Positions 1 to 9,025 of a stretch of DNA of 64,000 nt are shown piece by piece. The notes beneath the pieces were generated by a model. That model saw only the letters and a program-made list of their open reading frames with translations. It did not search any database and was not told the origin of the DNA. A program made the translations under genes and the position numbers. Each line of letters starts with the position of its first letter. Positions within the stretch are counted from its first letter, which is position 1. Source of the DNA: Collibacillus ludicampi (GTDB lineage: Bacteria; Bacillota; Bacilli; Tumebacillales; BOQE01); NCBI RefSeq assembly GCF_023705585.1, contig NZ_BOQE01000001.1:3504710-3568709 (forward strand), given 5' to 3'.

Positions 1-77
1 ACCTTCCTTGCGGCATCCAGAATCTTCGCACGTTGCGCTTCACGAAGACGTTGATTCGCTTCTTCTGTTCGTGGCAT
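1..77 (-). CDS. TetR-family regulator, N-terminal part only
   Basis: The gene runs off the left edge. The first 25 residues begin MPRTEEANQRLREAQRAKI and continue into the 'I-L-D-A-A' segment that opens helix 1 of TetR-type DNA-binding domains. ATG at 77 is preferred over the in-frame ATG at 83, because AAGGTGAT lies at a proper distance only from the former. A perfect palindrome sits just upstream, as expected for an autoregulated TetR gene. The ligand and target genes cannot be inferred from this fragment. Confidence 0.7.
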   Translation of the reverse strand, partial: MPRTEEANQRLREAQRAKILDAARK

Positions 78-96
78 TTTCATCACCTTATTATTG

Positions 97-115
97 AATG
101 AATAATTTATTCATT
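97..115. promoter_or_regulatory. Perfect 9+1+9 bp palindrome, candidate TetR operator
   Basis: AATGAATAA-T-TTATTCATT is a perfect inverted repeat 20 bp upstream of the TetR-type start codon. Size and position suit the operator of the adjacent regulator, probably overlapping its promoter. Regulator-operator pairing is inferred. Confidence 0.55.
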
Positions 116-399
116 ATAATACCTGTTCGGTTCATGGGTGTCAAATGAGATTTATCGCCAACATTTCGAATAACCCTATGTTAAGCATATATGTAAAAGA
201 AACGGTTACACAGAATATCGGATTCAACTTCGAAGAAACCTGTTTCGACATCAAAACATCTAATTGTTATGATAGAAAATGCATGGAAAGTGCGTTCCAT
301 TAGTCGGCGAGGGGAAGGGATCGAGAATACTCCCGGATTTCGTTCCGGTTTTTGAAATCGTCTGCTACGCCACGATTCGTACACTCGTTGCAAAAACGG
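116..399. other. Intergenic, no convincing gene
   Basis: No reading frame here has a ribosome binding site or recognisable protein. A 73-codon frame on the minus strand (402 to 181) lacks family resemblance and is treated as chance. Confidence 0.5.
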
Positions 400-705
400 C
401 ATGAGGGACTCCAGTGAAAATTTGCAATGTGGCGGGCATAGAGGCTTAAGTTTGCCACAAAAAATGGAGTGACTTTTGGGTGGATGGTATCGCTTTGCAG
501 CGCAGAGGTGAGTGGAAGGTCGTTCCGCTTCCTATAAACCGTTTAGATGGCATATGCTTTGCGCGTAATAGCGACTTTGGAGGTCGTCTCGCAACATTGA
601 TCATATTCCGTGCGAGACGACCTCCACGGAGCATGAGCGCGAAGCATATGCCTCAAAGAACCCAAGTGCAAAGCGATACATCCACCCAAGCACTCATTTT
701 CAATG
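400..705. repeat. Nested palindromic repeat, copy A
   Basis: The outer arms are 478-499 and 667-687 (GGGTGGAT...CGCTTTGCA with its complement, one-base difference). Inside lies a second palindrome (CATATGCTTTGCGCG near 551 against GCGCGAAGCATATG ending 650), which itself encloses GGAGGTCGTCTCGC / GCGAGACGACCTCC at about 579-624. The left flank (about 401-417, ACTCCAGTGAAAAT) resembles the inverse of the right flank (ATTTTCAATGTAGGGG, 697-711), suggesting short terminal inverted repeats. Related copies lie at 14464-14578 and 36257-36690. The element ends about 30 bp before nagA. It looks like a non-autonomous MITE/REP-type element or a structured RNA; which one is not known. Confidence 0.75.
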
Positions 706-741
706 TAGGGGAGGAGGAAGGCGCAGATTCGCGCGTTAGAG

Positions 742-1866
742 ATGAAAACAGTCGTATCCGGAATCCTGAACGACCAGAGACAACAGATCCTCATTGAAGA
801 CGGAATCATCACGAAAATCGGCCAACTGTCTGCTACCGATCTGGAAGGGGCGACACGCATCGAAACCGACGGATTCTTGTATCCGGGGTTTATCGACATT
901 CATATCCACGGTGGTGGCGGCGCCGACACGATGGATGCGACGGAAGAAGCGTTTCGAGTCATCGCAAAGACCCATGCCGCACATGGTACGACGGGATTGT
1001 ATTTAACCACGATCACGGAAAGCGTGGACCGAACCAATCGGGTGATGCGCGCTCTGAAACCGGGATTTCAGTCGGAAGGGGCGCAGTTGCTCGGTTTTCA
1101 TTTGGAGGGACCGTTTATCAGCCCGCGCAAACTGGGTGCCCATCCCATCCAGCACATTTTGGAGCCTTCCGTTGTGCTCCTGGATGAGTGGATCCGCCTC
1201 TCCCAAGGGCAAGTGAAAGTGATGACCATCGCACCAGAACTCCCCGGTACGGAAGCGTTGATTCGCTATGCGAGGGAAAAAGGAATCATGGTTTCCATGG
1301 GGCACAGCGCGGCCACTTATGCAGAAGCGCAAAAAGGGAAAGAGTGGGGGGCACAAAGCATCACCCATCTCTTCAATGCGATGAACAGCCTGCATCACCG
1401 CGAACCTGGACTACTCGGCATGGGATTATCGGATGACCAAATCTATGTAGAATTGATTGCCGATTTTATGCATGTACACCCGGCTGTCATCAGGTCGATG
1501 ATTCGGGCGACAGGGGTGGACCGCCTTCTGCTGATCACGGATGCGATCCGCGCGACATGCATGCCGGATGGAGAGTACGAACTTGGCGGGCAGATGGTAC
1601 AGGTTCGCGAAGGGAAAGCGTCTCTTCATGACGGCACCCTCGCCGGCAGTACTTTGACATTGGATCAGGCGGTGAGAAACTTGATCGAGAGGAACTATCT
1701 GAAAAAAGATCAGATCTCACAGGTGACCGCGCGAAACCAAGCGCGCCTGTTAGGATTGAACAAAGGAGTCTTGCAACCGGGCTTTGATGGGGACGTCATC
1801 GCGGTGGATGACCATTTGGCTGTTACTCATACGATCGTCGGAGGACGTTTGGTGTATAGGAAGTAA
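742..1866 (+). CDS. nagA: N-acetylglucosamine-6-phosphate deacetylase
   Basis: Hydrolyses GlcNAc-6-phosphate to glucosamine-6-phosphate and acetate in the cytoplasm, feeding amino sugars into glycolysis and wall synthesis. The 374-residue protein has family-typical length and an amidohydrolase fold: metal site H-x-H in 'DIHIHGGGG' (H54, H56), 'FHLEGPF' (metal-binding Glu, near 120), 'GHSAAT' (near 190), 'HLFNAM' (near 212) and the catalytic Asp in 'ITDAI' (near 269). ATG 742 is the only standard start nearby, but the best Shine-Dalgarno (GAGGAGGAAG, 711-720) is 21 bp away, so initiation may be weak. nagB and a GntR regulator, frequent partners, do not follow. Confidence 0.95.
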   Translation: MKTVVSGILNDQRQQILIEDGIITKIGQLSATDLEGATRIETDGFLYPGFIDIHIHGGGGADTMDATEEAFRVIAKTHAAHGTTGLYLTTITESVDRTNRVMRALKPGFQSEGAQLLGFHLEGPFISPRKLGAHPIQHILEPSVVLLDEWIRLSQGQVKVMTIAPELPGTEALIRYAREKGIMVSMGHSAATYAEAQKGKEWGAQSITHLFNAMNSLHHREPGLLGMGLSDDQIYVELIADFMHVHPAVIRSMIRATGVDRLLLITDAIRATCMPDGEYELGGQMVQVREGKASLHDGTLAGSTLTLDQAVRNLIERNYLKKDQISQVTARNQARLLGLNKGVLQPGFDGDVIAVDDHLAVTHTIVGGRLVYRK

Positions 1867-2160
1867 GCAACGAAAGCTATGAACCAGTAATGAAAATTCA
1901 TATTTTTTATGAATTTTGCAAGCGCAGAGGATATGCGAACGATCTCGAGGAAGAATGCCAACGTTTCAACAGATCATTCAAGCCAATTGCGGATTATACA
2001 CAAGGCTAGATTTATTGACTCAAGAAAGTGGGGGCGGGGCTGACTGTAAGGAACAAGGGATCGAACACCCTGTTGCCCCGCTTCCATACATGAAATCAAT
2101 AAAAATCGGAAGGTACACGGAAAAAGTAGATGAGCAAGTGCATTTTCAGCTATCAAATAC
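1867..2160. other. Intergenic with two inverted repeats
   Basis: An AT-rich hairpin (AAAATTCATA / TATGAATTTT, 1893-1917) follows nagA and may end its transcript. A GC-rich hairpin spans about 2033-2082: GCGGGGC pairs with GCCCCGC and encloses AACAAGGG / CCCTGTT. It has no T-tract. An 85-codon plus-strand frame crossing it (1916-2173) has no recognisable features and was not called. Confidence 0.4.
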
Positions 2161-2184
2161 ATGTAAATATTAGATAATTTCATG

Positions 2185-2213
2185 TTGGATATAAGTTAAA
2201 ACTAAGTTATAAT
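2185..2213 (+). promoter_or_regulatory. SigA-type promoter, duplicate of the ROK gene promoter
   Basis: TTGGAT, 17-bp spacer, TATAAT. The surrounding 2170-2330 is a diverged copy of 4310-4460, the promoter and first codons of the ROK repressor. It probably drives the phosphorylase gene at 2484. Confidence 0.65.
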
Positions 2214-2279
2214 GATCCTAGAGGAAAAATAAAGGAATCGATGAGATCAAATTGCCATGATCGCTCAAAAGGAGTGTTT

Positions 2280-2378
2280 GTGAAAGCGTTTTACGTTATG
2301 AAAGAACTGAATATGAAAAGGACGTGGGAAAAAGCTCATCTAGGAGGAGGATCGAGTGAAAATTGTTATTGCAATTGA
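2280..2378 (+). pseudogene. Stub of a ROK-type repressor gene
   Basis: GTG at 2280 after AAAAGGAG begins V-K-A-F-Y-V-M-K-E-L-N-M-K-R, nearly identical to the start of the intact ROK repressor at 4421. Homology stops after about 16 codons; the frame runs on briefly into unrelated sequence and ends at 2378. It is best explained as duplication of the regulator followed by deletion of the body of this copy. Confidence 0.7.
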
Positions 2379-2463
2379 TTCCTTTAAAAGAAGCTTGAGC
2401 GCCCTGGAGGCTTGTACAGCGATTGAAGAAGGAATCGCCCGTTTGAGCCGAATCATCAGATAA
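2356..2463 (+). pseudogene. N-terminal stub of a glycerate kinase (GlxK type)
   Basis: GTG 2356 behind TAGGAGGAGG starts a 35-codon frame, VKIVIAIDSFKRSLSALEA..., which matches the N-terminus of the GlxK family ('MKIVIAPDSFKGSLSA' type). The usual Pro and Gly of that motif are replaced here and the rest of the roughly 380-residue enzyme is missing, so it is a remnant. It overlaps the ROK stub in another frame. Its value is contextual: D-glycerate kinase is the expected partner of a glucosylglycerate phosphorylase, which is one possible identity of the next gene. Confidence 0.65.
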
Positions 2464-2483
2464 AAGAGGCGGAGGTGTAAGAT

Positions 2484-4259
2484 ATGAGAAAACTCATGAT
2501 CAACCGCAAGGATATCCCGCAGGAAAAGATCGATTGCATGCGGGATCAATTAAATTTTGTCTATGGAGAAGAGAAAGGCAAGCGTATTTTAGAAGAGATC
2601 ATAGACCTTTTGGAAAGATTCGAAGGAAAAGGCTTACATAAGCCATGGGTCGATGAGAAGGATGTGGTCTTGATCACCTATGGTGATCAAATCAAGGAAG
2701 AAGGAAAACCCCATCTGCAAAGCCTGCACGAATTTTTGAACCAACACCTGAAGGATGTCATATCCGCTGTTCACATTCTGCCATTTTACCCCTATTCCTC
2801 GGATGACGGCTTTTCAGTGATCGACTATTTTAAAGTAAATCCCGAATTAGGTACCTGGAATGAAATAGAAGCTTTATCTGGAGATTTTGAGCTGATGTTT
2901 GATGCCGTCATCAACCATATCTCCGCTCGAAGCGACTGGTTCCGTGAGTATGTACAGGGAAATCCAGAGTATAAAAATTTCTTCATAGAATCGGATCCGA
3001 ATGCTGATTATTCGACTGTGACGAGGCCGAGAGCTTTACCGCTGCTCACCTCGTTTGAAACCAAGGAAGGAACTAAGCACATTTGGACCACCTTCAGCGA
3101 AGACCAGATTGATCTCAACTATAAAAATGAAAAGGTCTTGCTGAAAATAATTGAAGTTCTGTTATTCTACGTGGGTAAGGGAGCCAGATTCATCCGTTTA
3201 GATGCCATAGGCTATTTGTGGAAGCGGCTTGGCACCAGCTGTATCCACTTGGAGGAAACACACAAGATTGTCCAATTGTTCCGGAATGTACTGGAGATCG
3301 TGGCACCAGGAACGATCATCATCACGGAAACGAATGTGCCACACAAAGAGAATATCAGCTACTTTGGTAATGGATATAATGAAGCACACATGGTATATCA
3401 ATTCCCGTTGCCGCCTTTAACCTTGAATGCCCTTCATACGGGGAATGCAAGTCATCTATTAAAATGGGCAGACTCCTTAGAACCCATTTCAGATCGGACA
3501 ACCTTCTTTAACTTTCTGGCTTCCCACGATGGGATTGGGGTCATGCCGGCCAAGGGGATTTTATCGGAAGAAGAGATTCAGGCGATGGTGAAAAAGGTAA
3601 AAGATCATGGGGGTTATGTCTCCTATAAGAACAACGGGGATGGCACGCAAAGCCCTTATGAATTAAATATTAATTACTTCGATGCTTTGTCTCACCCAGA
3701 AGATCCAGAAGATCTGAAAGTGAAGAGATTTATCGTTTCCCAATCGATTCTCTTATCCTTAGCGGGAGTGCCGGGCATCTATATTCATAGTTTATTAGGT
3801 TCAAGAAATGACCAGAAGGGAGTAGAGGAAACAGGACGCTACAGAAGCATTAATCGCGAAAAATTAAGTCGGGATAAAGTGGAAGAAGAACTTGATCAAC
3901 CTTCTTCTTTGCGTCATCAAGTATTTAACCAATACAAGGTTCTCCTGAGAAAACGTAGAAGCGAGAAGGTCTTTCACCCCAATGCGGAGCAAAGGGTTTT
4001 ATTCCTCAATGACCATGTATTTTCACTGCTGCGTACCAGTTTGGATGGCGAAGAGCAAATCATCTGTCTGCATAATGTATCCCATGAATTCCAAACTGTA
4101 AACATCCCTCTTCAGGATTATGGAATTAAGAAAGGGTCGTCTTTTATGGAAATCATTTCTGAACAACAGATCCATACAGTGAAGAATCGGATCGAAGTCA
4201 CGCTGGAACCTTATCAGGTGATGTGGATCAAAGCTTATTTGAAGAGACCACAAAACTAA
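2484..4259 (+). CDS. GH13_18 glycoside phosphorylase (sucrose or glucosylglycerate phosphorylase type)
   Basis: Splits an alpha-glucoside with phosphate to alpha-glucose-1-phosphate plus the free acceptor. The 591 residues carry the GH13 subfamily 18 layout: 'HILPFYPYSSDDGFSVIDY' near 97-115, nucleophile Asp in 'IRLDAIGYLWKRLG' near 239, acid/base Glu in 'IITETNVPH' near 280, and 'ASHDGIGV' near 350. Sucrose phosphorylases are usually about 480-500 residues; the longer form and the glycerate-kinase stub upstream favour glucosylglycerate phosphorylase, giving Glc-1-P plus D-glycerate. That specificity is inferred. ATG 2484 follows GGAGGTG by 7 bp. It is separated from the ROK operon by 160 bp with its own promoter. 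Confidence 0.85.
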   Translation: MRKLMINRKDIPQEKIDCMRDQLNFVYGEEKGKRILEEIIDLLERFEGKGLHKPWVDEKDVVLITYGDQIKEEGKPHLQSLHEFLNQHLKDVISAVHILPFYPYSSDDGFSVIDYFKVNPELGTWNEIEALSGDFELMFDAVINHISARSDWFREYVQGNPEYKNFFIESDPNADYSTVTRPRALPLLTSFETKEGTKHIWTTFSEDQIDLNYKNEKVLLKIIEVLLFYVGKGARFIRLDAIGYLWKRLGTSCIHLEETHKIVQLFRNVLEIVAPGTIIITETNVPHKENISYFGNGYNEAHMVYQFPLPPLTLNALHTGNASHLLKWADSLEPISDRTTFFNFLASHDGIGVMPAKGILSEEEIQAMVKKVKDHGGYVSYKNNGDGTQSPYELNINYFDALSHPEDPEDLKVKRFIVSQSILLSLAGVPGIYIHSLLGSRNDQKGVEETGRYRSINREKLSRDKVEEELDQPSSLRHQVFNQYKVLLRKRRSEKVFHPNAEQRVLFLNDHVFSLLRTSLDGEEQIICLHNVSHEFQTVNIPLQDYGIKKGSSFMEIISEQQIHTVKNRIEVTLEPYQVMWIKAYLKRPQN

Positions 4260-4323
4260 GCAGGTTGAGCATATTCGTTTTTTCATCGATATCAAATCTA
4301 TAAGAATTTTAGATAATTTCATA

Positions 4324-4352
4324 TTGGATATAAGTTGAACCTAAGTTATAAT
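4324..4352 (+). promoter_or_regulatory. SigA-type promoter of the ROK sugar operon
   Basis: TTGGAT, 17-bp spacer, TATAAT, about 70 bp upstream of the ROK repressor start. The direct repeat TAAGTT...TAAGTT sits in the spacer and is shared with the duplicate at 2185-2213, so both promoters may answer to the same repressor (inference). Confidence 0.65.
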
Positions 4353-4420
4353 AATGATTGAGAGAAAAAGTAGAGAAATCGAAGAGATTCATTTATTGAA
4401 AGCGGTTAAAAGGAGTGTTT

Positions 4421-5623
4421 ATGAAAGCGTTTGATGTCGTAAAAGAATTGAACATGAAAAGGGTCGTGGAGTTTGTCAGAAAAAATGACTCTGTATCCAG
4501 AGTGGAAATTTCCGAAGGGCTAAACATACCTCAGCCTACAGTGACAAGGATTGTAGAGGAGTTGTTAAAAGGGAATATATTGAAGGAGGTGGGACTGGGG
4601 CAGTCTACAGGTGGCAGACGACGGGTATTGTTAACCTTCAATGAGAAGTGCTATTACGCCGTGGGGGTGGAATTGGGAAGATCATCGGTCAAAATGGCAT
4701 TAACAGATTTAAACGGCAAGTTCCTTTCATTTAGAATGAAAGGAACTAGCGGAAGAGAAACGATTTTTCAGATCGTTCGATATGTTAAAAACAGTTTAGA
4801 GGAGATGCTGAAAGAAACCGGGATAGACCGATCCCTTGTTTTGGGGATTGGGGTCGGCTTGCCCGGACCACTGAATGAAATTGAAGGCGGATATTTCATT
4901 TCTCCACCTAACTTTTACAGTGAAAAGATGATCACATTGCGATCGATTTTAGACGAAACTTTGGATTTTCCAGTCATGATTGATAACGATGCCAATGTCG
5001 CTGCCCTCACCGAAAAGTGGTTTGGAAAGGGAAAACATTTGAAAAATTTTATATATGTGCTCGCCGATGTGGGGATTGGGAGCGGAATTATTGTGAATGG
5101 GAATCTATATCGCGGTCTAAACGGAGAAGCAGGGGAAATCGGTCATTCTACCGTCGACTTGTTTGGCGAAAAATGCAGTTGTGGGAATTATGGTTGTCTG
5201 GAAACGTTAGTTTCCATTCCCAAAATCGAAGAGGCGGTTCAGAAGAAGCTGAAAATTGCTCCCGAAAAGGAGCGTAATATATATGGTGAATCTATAGATT
5301 CGATTACCTTTCATGAAATTGTAAGCGCTTTAAAAAATCATTCCGCGATTGCTCAACAAACGTTTGAAGAGGCGGCTCAATACCTAGGGGTAGCCATTTC
5401 CAACCTAATTAACTTTTTTGCGCCGGAAATGGTTATTTTGGGGGGAGGAATAGGTTTTGTTCCCTATGTTTTGGAAGTTGTTAAGTCTACGGTGGCTACA
5501 CGCGTGTTGAGTATAGGCGGAAAAAGGATTCCAATCGTTTCCTCCGAGTTTAGAGATGGAGTAGTTCTGGGAGCAGCGGCTCTCGTGATTAACGATACCT
5601 TTGCCCTTTCTTCTCTTTCCTAG
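4421..5623 (+). CDS. ROK-family transcriptional repressor (NagC/XylR type)
   Basis: 400 residues. An N-terminal winged helix ('SRVEISEGLNIPQPTVTRIV', about residues 26-45) is followed by a ROK sugar-kinase-like domain with 'GVELGRSSVKMALTDL' and the zinc site 'GHSTVD...KCSCGNYGCLE'. Such proteins repress sugar genes and release DNA on binding sugar or sugar phosphate. ATG 4421 sits 6 bp after AAAAGGAG; an in-frame GTG at 4415 is too close to it. First gene of a co-directional block with the MFS transporter, hydrolase, ROK kinase and manA, which it probably controls. Confidence 0.88.
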   Translation: MKAFDVVKELNMKRVVEFVRKNDSVSRVEISEGLNIPQPTVTRIVEELLKGNILKEVGLGQSTGGRRRVLLTFNEKCYYAVGVELGRSSVKMALTDLNGKFLSFRMKGTSGRETIFQIVRYVKNSLEEMLKETGIDRSLVLGIGVGLPGPLNEIEGGYFISPPNFYSEKMITLRSILDETLDFPVMIDNDANVAALTEKWFGKGKHLKNFIYVLADVGIGSGIIVNGNLYRGLNGEAGEIGHSTVDLFGEKCSCGNYGCLETLVSIPKIEEAVQKKLKIAPEKERNIYGESIDSITFHEIVSALKNHSAIAQQTFEEAAQYLGVAISNLINFFAPEMVILGGGIGFVPYVLEVVKSTVATRVLSIGGKRIPIVSSEFRDGVVLGAAALVINDTFALSSLS

Positions 5624-5683
5624 TCCGATCGACAATCGATAGATAAATGAAAGGGCTTAAAAAAAGTTGAAAGGAGAATAATC

Positions 5684-7009
5684 ATGAGTACGAATGGCAA
5701 AAAGACGAGTAGTCCCTCATTCATGGTTGGCGAGAATTACAAATGGGCAATTGTCGCCATGCTTTGGGTCGTCTCTTTCTTTAACTATGCCGACCGCAGT
5801 GCAATCACGGCCGTTATGCCGAAATTGAAAGTGGAATACGGCTTTACGGCGGCGGAATTGGGATTATTGGGCACCGCTTTTCTTTGGGTCTATGCTTGTT
5901 CGGCTCCACTGGCGGGATTTTTGGGAGACCGGTTCAAACGAAAAACGATTATTTTGGGCGGCTTGATTTTCTGGAGTATCATCACCTTTGTTACGCCTTT
6001 GGCCGGTTCTTTAGGGATGTTTATCTTCTTTCGAGCGATGACCGGATTGGGGGAAGCCTCTTATTATCCGGCTGGAACAGCGATGATCAGTGATTATCAT
6101 GATCGTAGGACACGGACGCGGGCTTTATCCTTGCATCAGACGGCTGTGTTCGCCGGGGGGATCATTGGAACGACATTTGCCGGTTATTTGGCGGATCAGT
6201 ATCATTGGAAATATGCATTTTTCTTGTATGGGGCTTTAGGGATCGTAATCGCCTTTGTTCTTTGGAAGATGATGAAGGAACCGGAAAAAGGGATGGCGGA
6301 TCAAGCGGAAAAGGTGGAAAAAGTGCCTTTGTCGACGGTTTATAAAACGCCTTCCGCGATTCTACTATCCATCGTTTTCTTCGGAGCGAACTTTGTCACT
6401 TGGGCTTTGAACACATGGATGCCAACTTATTTGCATGATAAGTATCACATGTCGCTTACGATGGCGGCCTTTGCGGGAACATCGGCACTGCAGTTGTCCA
6501 GTTTGTCAGGGGTATTGATTGGCGGCGTAATTGCGGATCTTTTGGTGAAACGGACGATTTTGGCCCGCTTCTACATATTAGCCGCCGGCTTGATCCTGGC
6601 TGCACCATTTGTCTTCATCAGTGGTCAAACGATGTCTGTAAACGTTTTAATCTTCAGTATGATTGGAGCTGGATTTTTCAAGGGGATCTTCGATTCCAGC
6701 ATTTATGCGGCCATGCATGACGTGATGACGCCGGCAGCCCGTTCGACGGCTGTGGGTACGATGACCGCGATTGGTTTTGCGGGCGGCGGGTTAGCGCCTT
6801 TTATCATTGGTGTGTATGCTCCGCAATTAGGATTGGGGATGGCCATGGCTTTAACATCGATCTTGTATGTAGCAGTCGGGGGACTCCTTCTTATATTCCG
6901 GAATGTGATCAAGAAGGACATTTTAAAGCAATCCGTAAAACTGCCACAAGGTAAGGCCCAAGTGTTTAATGGCGCAGAGGCGCAAAGAAATTCTATGGGT
7001 CATTCTTAA
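5684..7009 (+). CDS. MFS transporter, anion:cation symporter (GudP/ExuT-like) type
   Basis: A 441-residue membrane protein with 12 predicted helices. 'NYADRSAITAVMPKL' after helix 1, the loop 2-3 motif 'GFLGDRFKRKTIILG' and 'FRAMTGLGEASYYPAG' are typical of the ACS family that imports sugar acids and other organic anions. GAAAGGAG precedes the ATG. Sitting between a sugar-sensing repressor and a glycoside hydrolase, it likely imports the operon's substrate. An ACS carrier would suit an anionic glycoside such as glucosyl- or mannosylglycerate, but the substrate is not shown by sequence. Confidence 0.85.
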   Translation: MSTNGKKTSSPSFMVGENYKWAIVAMLWVVSFFNYADRSAITAVMPKLKVEYGFTAAELGLLGTAFLWVYACSAPLAGFLGDRFKRKTIILGGLIFWSIITFVTPLAGSLGMFIFFRAMTGLGEASYYPAGTAMISDYHDRRTRTRALSLHQTAVFAGGIIGTTFAGYLADQYHWKYAFFLYGALGIVIAFVLWKMMKEPEKGMADQAEKVEKVPLSTVYKTPSAILLSIVFFGANFVTWALNTWMPTYLHDKYHMSLTMAAFAGTSALQLSSLSGVLIGGVIADLLVKRTILARFYILAAGLILAAPFVFISGQTMSVNVLIFSMIGAGFFKGIFDSSIYAAMHDVMTPAARSTAVGTMTAIGFAGGGLAPFIIGVYAPQLGLGMAMALTSILYVAVGGLLLIFRNVIKKDILKQSVKLPQGKAQVFNGAEAQRNSMGHS

Positions 7010-7055
7010 TAGAGATCATATTTCAAATAAAAATTGAGATTGTGGAGAGATAACC

Positions 7056-9023
7056 ATGCAAACGATGAACCTATCCTATTCCCTTTTTCCGCTGTTATCG
7101 GTCATGAATCAGAAGCCTGTTGACGTAGGATGTGGGCGGTTATCCGCCAGTATCGGATCTGATGGTTTGATTCGATCAATCAACTACTATCATCCGAGCC
7201 AGGGATTTGTGACCCTGGCTCCGATCGGACAGTTTCCTAATGATAAGTGGTATGATAGCGCATTTGTGCGTCAATATCGAAGACGGTTGATTTCAGATCA
7301 AGTGGACGGTTTTGGATTCAGATGGAAAGGGAATCTTCAAAAACAGAAAGTTTATCAGGCGGAGAAGAAATTCCCTTTTTTCTATGACCGGTTCGGAGAG
7401 ATAGATGTCAGTTCCTTGTTTCTTGCCGTGGAGGAGAAAGAGAAAGCGTTTTTGATTCAGCGAATCGAAGTCAAAAATGGAGGTGATCAAACGGTTCGTG
7501 TACCGTTTGAGGTTGGCGGAACCTTTAGCTTAAACCGCTGTAGCTATGGTCAATTGACCGAAGCTGGGCCTATCCCGATCCCTCCGTTAAGTAATGTGAT
7601 GAAAGTCCAGCAAAATCACCTTTTGATTATGAATGCCCATTTACCGGCAACGGTTGATGTGTATCTCTTTGAAGAAGGGGAACCGTTGATTCTTTCTCCC
7701 ATGGAAAAAAGAGCGGATGAGCCGATTACATATCGGCATGAAGCTGAACTTCATCTTAAAAAAGGGGAAAGCCGTACGATTCATATCGTTTATATCGCTC
7801 ATACTCAGGTAGAAGGCCAACCGGAGTTGCATTATTCTTACGTAGAAGAATTGGAAGCAAAAGCCTTCCAACACGGCCCGAGGTGGAAAAAACACAACGG
7901 CCAGGAAAACATAACGAAGTTTTTGATCGAACGAAATGTGAATTATATCGTTTCCTGCTGCTCCATACCTGTATCCGATGAACATGTCTGTGTGATCACG
8001 GATCATCAGTTACTTCCTTTATCGTGGAACCGGGATGCCTATTATATGATGCAGCTTTTGCTGGAATCGGAGAAAAACGTAAATGAGCTGTTTGAAGTTT
8101 CTTATGAATGGGAATGGAGAAATAAAATCCGGCAGATTCTTCGCGGGCATTTGCTCTGGATGTTTGAAAAAGCAGAACGGCCTGATCGATATTGGGGACG
8201 TGCCTATTTAACCAATGGGTTGTGTAAAGATAAAGTGTTTCAATTGGATCAACAGTGTTATCCCCTTCTTGAACTTTGTGATTATCATGAAAGATTCTGC
8301 GACAAAGAAACCGTTCAACGCCTACTTCCACAGGTGAAAGACATTTTGAATATGATGATGGAATATAAGGATGATCAGAAGTGGATCTTCCGGACCGGAG
8401 AAACCCCAGCTGATGATAAAGTGGATTATCCATATCACTTCTCCAGTCAGGTTCTTGTCTGGCATACTCTTCAGCAGCTTGCAACGTTAAATGAGACGTT
8501 TGCTTTTTATGAAGCGGATCTTTTCGAATGGGCGGATCGAGTGAAACAAGATTGCCTGGATGCCTTTGTGACATCCCATAAGGATCGGGAATTGTTTGCT
8601 TACCTTACAGATTTGAAGGGTAATTATCAACTCTATCATGACGCCAATGATTTGCCGACTGTTTATGCTCCAATCTGGGGATTTTGCGATCGGAAGGATG
8701 AAAGATGGATTCATACCATGGAGTTTGCCTTCAGCCCGGAAAATAAGGGTGGATTCTATACGGGAGAATTTGGAGGGCTTGGATCGGTTCATACGCCACA
8801 TGCCTGGCCGTTAGGAGACGGGCAAGAGCTGCTTTTCAGCGGTTTGGTTGAGGACTCGACGCGGCAGGATCAGGTCCTGTGCAAGCTTAAACAAGTGGTT
8901 CAGTGGGATGGATTGTTTTCCGAAGCTATTCATGAAGAGAGAGGGACTGTCGAGTCTAGACATTGGTTTTCGTGGCCGGGAGCCTTCATCTCTTGTGTAC
9001 TTTTATACTTGAAGGAGGAATAA
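7056..9023 (+). CDS. (alpha/alpha)6-barrel glycoside hydrolase, specificity unknown
   Basis: 655 residues, no signal peptide, so it acts in the cytoplasm. The first 280 or so residues look like a beta-rich domain; the rest carries barrel signatures of the GH15/GH63/GH125/debranching-enzyme type: 'LSWNRDAYYMMQLLLE' (near 326), 'QLDQQCYPLLELCDYHE', 'GGLGSVHTPHAWPLGDGQE' and 'ESRHWFSWPGAF' near the C-terminus. The last two resemble GH125 alpha-mannosidases, which would agree with the downstream sugar kinase and mannose-6-phosphate isomerase. A GH63-type glucosyl- or mannosylglycerate hydrolase is the main alternative. Family assignment is tentative. Confidence 0.7.
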   Translation: MQTMNLSYSLFPLLSVMNQKPVDVGCGRLSASIGSDGLIRSINYYHPSQGFVTLAPIGQFPNDKWYDSAFVRQYRRRLISDQVDGFGFRWKGNLQKQKVYQAEKKFPFFYDRFGEIDVSSLFLAVEEKEKAFLIQRIEVKNGGDQTVRVPFEVGGTFSLNRCSYGQLTEAGPIPIPPLSNVMKVQQNHLLIMNAHLPATVDVYLFEEGEPLILSPMEKRADEPITYRHEAELHLKKGESRTIHIVYIAHTQVEGQPELHYSYVEELEAKAFQHGPRWKKHNGQENITKFLIERNVNYIVSCCSIPVSDEHVCVITDHQLLPLSWNRDAYYMMQLLLESEKNVNELFEVSYEWEWRNKIRQILRGHLLWMFEKAERPDRYWGRAYLTNGLCKDKVFQLDQQCYPLLELCDYHERFCDKETVQRLLPQVKDILNMMMEYKDDQKWIFRTGETPADDKVDYPYHFSSQVLVWHTLQQLATLNETFAFYEADLFEWADRVKQDCLDAFVTSHKDRELFAYLTDLKGNYQLYHDANDLPTVYAPIWGFCDRKDERWIHTMEFAFSPENKGGFYTGEFGGLGSVHTPHAWPLGDGQELLFSGLVEDSTRQDQVLCKLKQVVQWDGLFSEAIHEERGTVESRHWFSWPGAFISCVLLYLKEE

Positions 9024-9025
9024 TC

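Noticed and set aside
480-797. Plus- and minus-strand frames across palindromic repeat copy A
   Set aside because: They lie inside the structured repeat and its similarity to frames at 36.3 kb reflects the repeated DNA, not a protein family.
1916-2173. 85-codon plus-strand frame
   Set aside because: No RBS, runs through two hairpins, no protein resemblance.
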